Assembly: GCF_030499535.1 (NCBI RefSeq)
Contig: NZ_JASTLB010000001.1
Span: 6,634,001 to 6,698,000, forward strand
Length of the DNA stretch: 64,000 bases
From: Streptomyces sp. TG1A-8
Lineage (GTDB): Bacteria; Actinomycetota; Actinomycetes; Streptomycetales; Streptomycetaceae
Direction of reading: 5' to 3'
The notes beneath the pieces are model-generated. The model was not told where the DNA came from. It worked only from the letters and a program-made list of their open reading frames with translations, and did not search any database. Every line of letters begins with the position of its first letter. Position 1 is the first letter of the stretch. A program made the translations under genes and the position numbers. Shown piece after piece: positions 57,291 to 64,000 of the stretch.

Positions 57291-58567
57291 AGCAGGTGGG
57301 GTTCGCGGCGGAACCGGCAGGACAGGTCCACGGCGGGTTCCGCGCCGCTGCCGGCCGGACCACTGCGGGGCGCCGTTCCCGCCGGCCGTGCGGCGCGCAC
57401 CTCCTCGTACACGGCGCAGATGCGCGCGGCGGCCACCGGCCACGACCACCGGGTCAGCACTTGCCGCAGCGCCGTGCGTGCCAGGCGGTGGCGCAGAGGG
57501 GCGTCGTCGAGCATCCGGCCGACGGCCGCGGCCAGGGCGTGGGGGTCGCGCGGGGGCACCAGCAGCCCGTTGAGGCCGTCGCGTACGCAGTCCACCACGC
57601 CGACCACGTCGGTGGACACCACCGGAAGTCCGCTCGCCATCGCCTCCAGGATGGTGTTGGAGAAGCCCTCGGCCCAGGTGGGGCTGACGAAGACGTCCCC
57701 CGTGCGGTAGACGGCGGGGGCGTCGTGGTAGCCGGTGGGGCCGAGGACCTCCACGGCGTCGGCCAGGTCGCGCCGCCGCGCCCGGCGGGTCAGCCGGTCC
57801 AGGTCGGGGCCGGTACCGGAGACGCGCAGCCGCAGCCGCCTTCCCCCGGCGCGAAGGAGCCGCACCGCTTCCAGGAGGTCCAGGACCCCTTTGCGGACAT
57901 CGATCCGGCCGTGGTACAGCAGCACCGGCGGATCGCCGAGGGCTCCCGGCCGCCGTCCGGGCGCGGGGCGGAAGAGTGCGGTGTCGGTGGCTCCGGGGAC
58001 CACCGTGAACCGCCCGGCCGGTGTCCGGTGGCGGGCGGCGACCTCGTCCCTGAAGGAGGCCGAGCCGATCAGCAGCGCCGGTGCGTCCCGCAGCACCCGG
58101 CGGATCGCCGTGCGGTGGGTGGTGCAGCAGGTGCCGACCCAGTGGCCGTCGCCGCCCTGGATGGAGACCACGGCCGGGACCCCGAGCCGCTCGGAGGCCT
58201 CCAGCGCGGCCAGCCCCGTCGGATAGCCGTACTGGGCGTGCAGGACGTCCAGGGGCGCGTGGGCGTGCAGGCCGGTGATGGTGTCGCGCAGTGCGGCGAC
58301 GTCCGCTTCGAAGTCCGCCGGCAGCCCGTCGCCCACGGCCTGCTCGCCCAGGGACTCCAGCGCCACCAGGCGCACGCCGTCGGGGACCCGTTCGGGCGGG
58401 GGAGGACCGCCGCCGTAGACGGCGCGGCCCCGGCGGTCGCCGCGGTACTGGGACACCAGCGTGACCTCGTGGCCCGCTGCGGTCAGGGCCCGCAGCAGGT
58501 TTTCCGCGTAGGCGCTCATGCCCGACACGGCCGGCCAGTAGCGCCGCGAGACGAAGCAGATCCTCAT
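57287..58567 (-). CDS. GT4-family glycosyltransferase
   Basis: 426-residue GT-B enzyme. N-terminal RYWPAVSGMSAYAENLLRAL (acceptor side) and a C-terminal donor site LLYHGRIDVRKGVLDLLEA plus EGFSNTILEAMASGLPVVST (the family E-x7-E). Probably uses a nucleotide-sugar donor such as UDP-GlcNAc, like MshA; the pair GT4 plus PIG-L deacetylase is the logic of mycothiol and bacillithiol synthesis, but the acceptor is unknown. Its start overlaps the isomerase gene stop as ATGA. Confidence 0.85.
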   Translation of the reverse strand: MRICFVSRRYWPAVSGMSAYAENLLRALTAAGHEVTLVSQYRGDRRGRAVYGGGPPPPERVPDGVRLVALESLGEQAVGDGLPADFEADVAALRDTITGLHAHAPLDVLHAQYGYPTGLAALEASERLGVPAVVSIQGGDGHWVGTCCTTHRTAIRRVLRDAPALLIGSASFRDEVAARHRTPAGRFTVVPGATDTALFRPAPGRRPGALGDPPVLLYHGRIDVRKGVLDLLEAVRLLRAGGRRLRLRVSGTGPDLDRLTRRARRRDLADAVEVLGPTGYHDAPAVYRTGDVFVSPTWAEGFSNTILEAMASGLPVVSTDVVGVVDCVRDGLNGLLVPPRDPHALAAAVGRMLDDAPLRHRLARTALRQVLTRWSWPVAAARICAVYEEVRAARPAGTAPRSGPAGSGAEPAVDLSCRFRREPHLL

Positions 58568-59484
58568 CGTGCCCCCCGCGGTGCGCCGACGTGACGGGGG
58601 GCGGGAGGGCGCAGGGGTCCGCCGGCTCCGGCGCGCTCGGCGTCGCGCAGCGCCTCCAGCGCGGAGCGCACCAGGGTGTCGGCGCGGTGCGCGTCGCGGG
58701 AGAGCTCCAGGCTCACCAGCCCGTCGTACCGCACCGCGCGCAGCGCGCCGAGGACGGCGGGCAGGTCCATGTCGCCCTCGCCCGGGGCGCGGTGCTCGTG
58801 CCGGCCGTACGGCATGTCCTCCACGGCGACCGCGCCGAGGTCCCGGGCGTGCCGGACGACCGCCTGGTCCGGGGTCAGCTCTCCGGTGACCAGGCAGTGC
58901 CCGGTGTCCAGGGCCAGGCGCAGGCCGGGGACGAGGGCCGCCAGCCGGGACCAGTCGGCGCAGTCCTCGACGAGCATTCCCGGCTCGGGTTCGAAGGCCG
59001 CCACCGTGCCCCGCTCGGCCGCGTGCGCCGTGACGGCGCGCACCCCCTCGACCAGGTGGCCCCACGCCGTTCCGCCGGCGGAGGTGTCCGTGCCCGGCGC
59101 CGGGACGCCGGCCCAGAACGAGACCGCTTCGCTGCCCAGGTCGGCGGCGATGTCCACGCACCGGCGCAGGAAGTCCAGGCGGCGGGCCCGGCCGGCCGGA
59201 TCGGCGGTGACCAGGGTCGGCTCGTGCTTGTGCCGCGGGTCCAGCAGGAAGCGCGCCCCGGTCTCCACGGTGCTGCCCAGGCCCAGGCGGTCCAGGCGCC
59301 GGGCCAGCGCCGCCGTGCGGGAGGCCAGGCCGGGGGCGAAGGGGTCGTGGTGGGCCACGTCCACGGTGAGCGCGACACCGTCGTACCCGGTGTCGGCCAG
59401 CAGCGCCAGCGCGTCGTGCAGACGGTGCGAGGTCATGCCGTTGGTGTTGTAGGCGTAACGGAGCCTGTCAGCGGGGGGTGTCAT
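58564..59484 (-). CDS. Sugar phosphate isomerase/epimerase-like TIM-barrel protein
   Basis: 306 residues of the xylose-isomerase-like AP endonuclease 2 superfamily. Metal-type residues in FEPEPGMLVED, ALDTGHC and SLELSRDAH. Typical family roles are isomerisation, epimerisation or dehydration of sugars and inositols. Stop overlaps the next start as ATGA. Confidence 0.82.
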   Translation of the reverse strand: MTPPADRLRYAYNTNGMTSHRLHDALALLADTGYDGVALTVDVAHHDPFAPGLASRTAALARRLDRLGLGSTVETGARFLLDPRHKHEPTLVTADPAGRARRLDFLRRCVDIAADLGSEAVSFWAGVPAPGTDTSAGGTAWGHLVEGVRAVTAHAAERGTVAAFEPEPGMLVEDCADWSRLAALVPGLRLALDTGHCLVTGELTPDQAVVRHARDLGAVAVEDMPYGRHEHRAPGEGDMDLPAVLGALRAVRYDGLVSLELSRDAHRADTLVRSALEALRDAERAGAGGPLRPPAPRHVGAPRGAR

Positions 59485-60968
59485 CGGGGCGCTCCTGCGG
59501 TGGTGCGGGCCAGCGCGTGCCGGTCGGGTTCGCGGTAGAGGGGGTACAGCGCCCCCACCGTCCGCCGCGCGGCGGCGACGTCGAACCAGGCGGGACCGCC
59601 CAGCCGTTCGCGTGCCCCGGGCGTCAGGTGCACCGGCCGTGCCCCGGCGCGGGGGACGGGCCCCACGCCGGCCAGCGGGTGCCCGCGCTCCGTCAGCCTG
59701 CGTACGCCGCGTTCGCCGATCCTCGCGTAGGACATGGTCTCCACCTCCATGCCGGGGACGAGCACCTTGACCGCGTGGGCTCCGGGACCGCCCGCGTCGA
59801 TCACCAGGACGTCGAAGTCCGCCAGGCGCCGCAGCAGGTCCCCGAGGAGGACGGCGGGGTCGTCCAGCGAGCCGGGCGGCACGGTCGGCAGGCAGGAGAA
59901 GGGCACGCTGGAGCACCGGGACAGCACGGTGGGCTCCAGCAGCTCCCGCAGCCGCGGGGCGTCCAGGGCGGTCCAGGCCCTCATCGCCGACAGCGCTCTG
60001 GGCTCCTGCTCCGCCGGGGGCGAGGACAACTCGCGCTCGAGGTACCCGGGCGGGGCGATGCGGGCGACCGTCTCCAGCGGGCCGTGGGAGAAGACTTTGC
60101 GCGCGCGGGAGGAGGCGTACTCCGTCAGCGCCTTGCGCAGCGCCGTCTCGCGGTCCGGGTGCGCGGCCTCGCCGCACGCGGTGAGCACCAGCGCTGCCGC
60201 GCCGTCCCGGGTACCCGGCGCGTCGTCCGTGCCGACCACGTGGACGTCGGCCAGGCCGAACTGGGTGGAGGCGAGCTTGGGCAGCACCCGGACGCCCGCC
60301 TCCCGCAGCCGGTCGAGGACGCGGCGGGTGACCGGGTCGCCCACCTCGTCCAGGTCGATGACCACGCCCTCGTCCATCGCGCGGTGCGCGGTGGCGTTGC
60401 CGTCGCGCTGGAGGATCTCCAGCAGCGCGTGGGACAGGGCCCGCTCCCGGGTGTCCCCGGCGCCCAGCCCGTTGGTGACCGGCGTGGTCAGCCAGCCGCC
60501 GGGCGGGGGACCGCCGGGCAGGTCCGAGGTGCAGGAGGCGGCGAACTCGGCGGGCACCATGACTTCCTCACCGGTGCGGTGGCGGCGCGCGGGCACCCAC
60601 TCCAGGGGGCGCTCGGGGCCGTAGTCCGCGCCGGCCGGCAGCACGAGGCCGACCGGGTCGGCGACCCGGTCCCGGCCCCGCGCGCGCACCAGTTCCGCGT
60701 AGGAGGCGCGGTGGCGTTCGGTGCGGGCCAGGTGGCGTGCCAGCAGCACCTCCTCGGCCAGTTCGCCGTAGGCGCCGGCCCGGGCCCGGGCGAGGTCCGC
60801 CCCATACCCGCAGGCGCTCTTGCGGATGCCGGCGGCGTCCAGGTGGTCGGCCGAGACGACCGGCAGGCCGGTGCGGTCGGCGGCGCTGATGTCGAAGTCG
60901 TGCTGTGCGCCGGGGGCGAGCGCGTTCCGGTAGGCCCTGACCGCCGGGTGCTCGCCGGCGGCGCTCAC
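59481..60968 (-). CDS. YcaO-domain protein
   Basis: 495-residue YcaO. ATP-binding motifs: SACGYGADLARARAGAYGEL near residue 53 (S-x-G-x-G...A...E-x2-E) and VTNGLGAGDTRERALSHALL, then EILQRDG near residue 180. C-terminal HAVKVLVPGMEVETM. YcaO enzymes activate peptide amides with ATP to form azolines, macroamidines or thioamides. No E1-like or TfuA partner and no precursor peptide are visible nearby, so the substrate may be non-ribosomal. GTG start overlaps the MBL gene stop. Confidence 0.85.
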   Translation of the reverse strand: MSAAGEHPAVRAYRNALAPGAQHDFDISAADRTGLPVVSADHLDAAGIRKSACGYGADLARARAGAYGELAEEVLLARHLARTERHRASYAELVRARGRDRVADPVGLVLPAGADYGPERPLEWVPARRHRTGEEVMVPAEFAASCTSDLPGGPPPGGWLTTPVTNGLGAGDTRERALSHALLEILQRDGNATAHRAMDEGVVIDLDEVGDPVTRRVLDRLREAGVRVLPKLASTQFGLADVHVVGTDDAPGTRDGAAALVLTACGEAAHPDRETALRKALTEYASSRARKVFSHGPLETVARIAPPGYLERELSSPPAEQEPRALSAMRAWTALDAPRLRELLEPTVLSRCSSVPFSCLPTVPPGSLDDPAVLLGDLLRRLADFDVLVIDAGGPGAHAVKVLVPGMEVETMSYARIGERGVRRLTERGHPLAGVGPVPRAGARPVHLTPGARERLGGPAWFDVAAARRTVGALYPLYREPDRHALARTTAGAPR

Positions 60969-61792
60969 CGGCCGGCTCCCAGCGGGAGCGCGGCCGTGTC
61001 GGGCCGGCCGGCCAGCTGGTGGTCGAACAGGCGTAGGACCTCCGCGGTGGTCACCGGGGCGGCGAACTCGAACGGGGTGGCCACCGCCTCGAAGTCCAGT
61101 GCGCCGATCACCGAGCGGTAGTGGCGCACCTCGTCGTGGGAGAGCGGTATCCGGGCGTGGTAGGCCTTGTGGCAGGACAGGGCACGCGGCACGGTGCCGT
61201 CCAGGTCGACCTTGAGGGCGTCGCCGCAGAACAGGATCCCGCGGCGCGCGTCGTGCAGCACGCAGTGGCCGGGGAAGTGGCCGCCGGTGCGGTGCACGGT
61301 CAGTCCGGGCGCCAGTTCGAGGCGCTCGTCCACCGGCCAGGTGACCCGGAACGCCTTCGTCCACGCCAGGTCCTGCACGCCGACGGCCACCACCGCGGGG
61401 GCGAAGTGGCGCTGCAGCTGCCACAGGGCCCCGTAACCGTGGACGTGACTGGCGCCCAGCCGGGTGACGCCGCCGAGCCGTTCGATCTCGGCCAGCGCCC
61501 CGGGCGGGTAGTACGGGGCCCCCTCCCAGGCGACGTTGCCGCCCTCGGCCTCGATCAGCCAGCCCGTCGAGCCCAGGCCGAAGGACGGCAGGGCGCGGAA
61601 TGCGGTGACGCCCGGCACGGGCCGGTGCCAGTGCGCGGCCAGCAGGTCCCCGACCGCCTTCTCCCCAAGGATGTGCCAGCCCTCCTCGGGCAGTTCGTTG
61701 CGCACGTCGCAGCAGACCGGGCAGGCGGGCGGGGTGGCGAACCACTTCTGCCAGTGCCCGCAGTTGGCGCAGGCGTACATCGTCAGGGTCAT
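60965..61792 (-). CDS. MBL-fold protein with N-terminal zinc ribbon
   Basis: 275 residues. N-terminal ribbon C8-x2-C11...C24-x2-C27 (YACANCGHW; ACPVCCD) and an MBL domain beginning near residue 50. The classical H-x-H-x-DH motif is replaced by SHVHGYGALW; other metal residues in GGHFPGHCVLH and CGDALKVD remain. The same exchange (SHPHYY) is present in the remembered family of such zinc-ribbon MBL proteins. Function unknown. Stop overlaps the YcaO GTG. Confidence 0.82.
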   Translation of the reverse strand: MTLTMYACANCGHWQKWFATPPACPVCCDVRNELPEEGWHILGEKAVGDLLAAHWHRPVPGVTAFRALPSFGLGSTGWLIEAEGGNVAWEGAPYYPPGALAEIERLGGVTRLGASHVHGYGALWQLQRHFAPAVVAVGVQDLAWTKAFRVTWPVDERLELAPGLTVHRTGGHFPGHCVLHDARRGILFCGDALKVDLDGTVPRALSCHKAYHARIPLSHDEVRHYRSVIGALDFEAVATPFEFAAPVTTAEVLRLFDHQLAGRPDTAALPLGAGR

Positions 61793-62921
61793 CGTCGGCC
61801 TTCCTCGGCGGTGGACGGCAGCGGGGCCGGCACGGGGGCCGCGGGAGCGCGCGACAGCGCCTCCAGCAGGAGCCGGTGCAGGGCCAGGTCGCGGTGCAGC
61901 GGCCACGGCCAGGCCCGCCGCACCGGGCAGCCGGCGCGCACCGCGACCGCGGCCGAGGAGAACTCCCCGACCTGGACGGCGAAGGGGGACGTCCCGGTGG
62001 CGAACGGCACGGACGCGCGGTGCGCGGTGTCCGCGCGGGTGAGCCACAGCTTCCCCCGGCGTCCTGGCCGAGCGTGTCGACGGCGGTCAGCTGCCCGCGG
62101 GTGCCGGTGACCTCCAGCCGGCGGCGGGGCAGCGTGTCCGGGGTGTTGTAGGCGACGTGCAGGCAGACCAGGACCCCGCCGCCGGTGCGGCCGGCCAGTA
62201 CGGCGCCGTCGTCGACCGGGTAGGGGTGCACCCGGTGCTGCACCAGCGCCGTCAGCTCCGCCACGTCGTCCCCTCCGAGCAGGACGCCCACCAGGTCCAG
62301 TCCGTGCGGCGCCAGGTCCAGGGCGGCCCCGCCGCCCGCCCGCTCCGGATCGGCGCGCCAGTTGTCGTGGGGGCGGCCGTCCGGCGACCAGGCGGGCGGC
62401 AGCCAGCAGCAGTAGGTGATCCGCACCGCGGTGACCGTCCCCAGCGCCCCGGACGCCACCACCTCCCGCGCGGCCCGGTGGGCCGGGTGGAAACGCTGGT
62501 CGTAGGCGGTCGCCGCCAGGATCCCCGCCCGGTGGCAGGCGGCGACCAGCCGCTCGGCGTCGGCGAGGTCGGCGGCCAGTGGTTTCTCGCACAGCACCGC
62601 GGCCCCCGCCGCGGCGGCCGTCGCGGCCGCGCCGCGGTGGGCGTGGTTGGGCGTCGCGACGTACACCGCGTCGGGTCGGTGCACGGCGAGGAGGGAGCCG
62701 AGGTCGGCGGCGGTCGGGACGCCGGGCGCCCGGGCCGCCAGCCGGGCGGCGGCGGCCGGGTCGGCGTCGGTCACGGCGACGAGCCGGGGTACCGCGCCGG
62801 CCCCGGTGCCGGCGGCCGCCAGCAGTCCGGGCAGGAAGTGGTCCCGGGCCACCCAGCCGCATCCGGCGACCGCCCACCGGCACACGGCGGCGGGGGAACC
62901 CCGCCCGTCCGCCGCGTTCAC
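61789..62921 (-). pseudogene. Gfo/Idh/MocA-family oxidoreductase with frameshift in a G-run
   Basis: NAD(P)-binding WAVAGCGWVARDHFLPGLLA at the start, then VYVATPNHAH, CEKPLAADLADAERLV and HPAHRAAREVVASGALG, all typical. The frame breaks at the C/G-run 62053-62057: the protein continues in another frame (WLTRADTAHRASVPFATGTS to the stop at 61789). A single inserted G would restore a protein of about 378 residues. Either a sequencing error or a true frameshift. GTG 62921 is preferred because of the GTGA overlap with the methyltransferase stop, the rule in this operon. Confidence 0.75.
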
Positions 62922-63982
62922 CATCGCTCCGGCAGGTCCAGAAGCACCCGGTGGCGGGCCAGATCGGCCACCTCCGGCGTCAGCCGTCCCACCGCGGCGT
63001 CGGCGAGCAGGGCGCGGGAGAGGCCGACGCGGTCGGGCAGGTAGGCGCGGGCGCCGGGCCCGTACTCCTCCCGCCAGCGTTCCCCGGGCCAGTGCAGCAG
63101 ACCGTCGTGGTACAGCGGGTTGGGACGCAGCGGCCGTCCGGGCACGGGCCGCTCCGGCGACAGCGGACCGTACCCGGGCGGCGGGGGCGGGACGCTCACC
63201 AGGGCCATGGCCTCGCAGCCCGTCAGCGCCCCGGCCGCGCGCGGCCGGGGGAGGGCCCCCGTCAGCGCGGCGCGGGTGAGGTCGGCGTCGTCGTAGCAGA
63301 CCGCCCCCGGCAGCAGCGCGCACCATCCGGCCGGACTCAGCGGCAGTCCCAGGACCGGTCCGGGCACCAGGGAGTTGTGGCAGTGCCCCAGGACGACCCC
63401 GCCGCCGGCGGCGTACGCCAGCGCGCGGCGCACCACCTCCTCCTTGCGGGGCAGGAAGTACAGCGCGTCGTGGCACGCCACGTAGGCGGGACGGCCCGGG
63501 GAACGCAGCGGCCACGGCGCGGTGACGTCGGCGCACACCAGCCGCGCCCGGGGGACGACGAAGCGACGGGCCAGCCACAGCTTGGCGAAGACCACGTCGA
63601 TCCCGGTCACGTCCCGGTGCCCGCGCAGCCGCAGTTCCCGCAGCAGGTGCCCGGCCCCGCACGCCAGCTCCAGCACCGGCAGGCCGGCGGGGGAGTGCCG
63701 GGCGGTCAGGGCGAGCACGGCCAGCCAGGTCGGATCGCTCCACCGGTGCAGGAAGTACGCCCCGACCCGGCCCATGCCCAGCAGTCCCACCGCCTCGCGC
63801 AGGGTGCCCGCCCCCAGCGCGGCACGCAGCGCGCCCGGGGAGGGGGCCGGGCCGTCCCACCAGTCGTCGGAGTCGGCGAGCAGGACGAGCGCGGCACCGT
63901 CCGGATCGCCCTCCTCCATCCGGCGCACCGCCCGCCGACGCAGCTCCTCGCGGCCGGTGCGCAGCCAGGGGATGCCCGCCAC
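62918..63982 (-). CDS. Class I SAM-dependent methyltransferase (start may lie outside the window)
   Basis: 354 residues from the GTG at 63982, but the frame is still open to the window edge, so the true start may be further right. SAM motif VLELACGAGHLLRELRLRGH near residue 102, preceded by a helical N-terminal domain (Met/Arg-rich). Motif IV-like CHDALYFLP. The C-terminal region is unusual and long. First visible gene of the minus-strand operon. Substrate unknown. Confidence 0.8.
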   Translation of the reverse strand: MAGIPWLRTGREELRRRAVRRMEEGDPDGAALVLLADSDDWWDGPAPSPGALRAALGAGTLREAVGLLGMGRVGAYFLHRWSDPTWLAVLALTARHSPAGLPVLELACGAGHLLRELRLRGHRDVTGIDVVFAKLWLARRFVVPRARLVCADVTAPWPLRSPGRPAYVACHDALYFLPRKEEVVRRALAYAAGGGVVLGHCHNSLVPGPVLGLPLSPAGWCALLPGAVCYDDADLTRAALTGALPRPRAAGALTGCEAMALVSVPPPPPGYGPLSPERPVPGRPLRPNPLYHDGLLHWPGERWREEYGPGARAYLPDRVGLSRALLADAAVGRLTPEVADLARHRVLLDLPERW

Positions 63983-64000
63983 GACGGGCCAGCGCCGTTC

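Noticed and set aside
59481-63860. 1459-codon minus-strand ORF as one giant protein
   Set aside because: It is the YcaO gene frame read through the MBL, Gfo/Idh and methyltransferase region in another frame; only the YcaO part (59481-60968) and the Gfo/Idh part make family sense.

Overview
The window is high-GC actinobacterial DNA, almost certainly Streptomyces. Evidence: codon third positions are strongly G/C, many genes start with GTG or TTG, neighbouring genes repeatedly overlap as GTGA or ATGA, Tat- and Sec-exported glycosidases are frequent, and there is a pentalenolactone-type sesquiterpenoid gene cluster.

Layout. 1-13.2 kb is accessory chromosome: a partial zinc alcohol dehydrogenase, a RecQ helicase, an odd class II tRNA-like gene, a cupin, a YceI protein, a secreted S1 protease, a decayed aldo/keto reductase, an MBL-fold hydrolase, a D-cysteine desulfhydrase-like enzyme, a hemerythrin-like protein, an anti-sigma-type ATPase and several small proteins. 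13.2-36.45 kb is the pentalenolactone region. It starts with a GAPDH gene (candidate self-resistance), then decayed DNA, penM (P450), penR (MarR), a stub of a second gap gene, and the operon penH-G-F-E-D-B-A-I. That operon runs with a 4-base overlap straight into ispH-dxs-ispG-korA-korB-fdxA and a decayed ispE, ending at a perfect 20-bp hairpin. 36.46-56.3 kb carries an MTase-NUDIX fusion, a deleted sugar ABC transporter, a beta-mannosidase with its LacI regulator, a GlxA-type regulator, an HD protein, a GH31 enzyme with tandem CBM35 domains, a TetR/nitrilase/permease locus, a DUF3103-like exoprotein, a WYL regulator/VOC pair and a GH64 glucanase. 56.47-64 kb is a seven-gene minus-strand operon (methyltransferase, Gfo/Idh oxidoreductase, zinc-ribbon MBL protein, YcaO, TIM-barrel isomerase, GT4 glycosyltransferase, PIG-L deacetylase) that continues past the right edge.

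How the genes work together. In the terpene region Dxs raises carbon entry into the MEP pathway, and IspG and IspH carry out its two [4Fe-4S] reductive steps. KorAB plus FdxA would supply reduced ferredoxin from 2-oxoacid oxidation. PenB makes farnesyl diphosphate and PenA cyclises it to pentalenene. PenI, PenH, PenF, PenE, PenD and PenM oxidise it stepwise to pentalenolactone, PenG exports it, PenR controls the last step, and a GAPDH isozyme protects the host. Joining a dedicated precursor and electron-supply module to the tailoring operon is the most striking feature. The second is the YcaO operon, whose sugar-type partners do not resemble a RiPP cluster.

Limits. All calls are from reading sequence and remembered family knowledge; no searches were run. 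Repeated start-codon choices rest on ribosome binding sites and overlaps.
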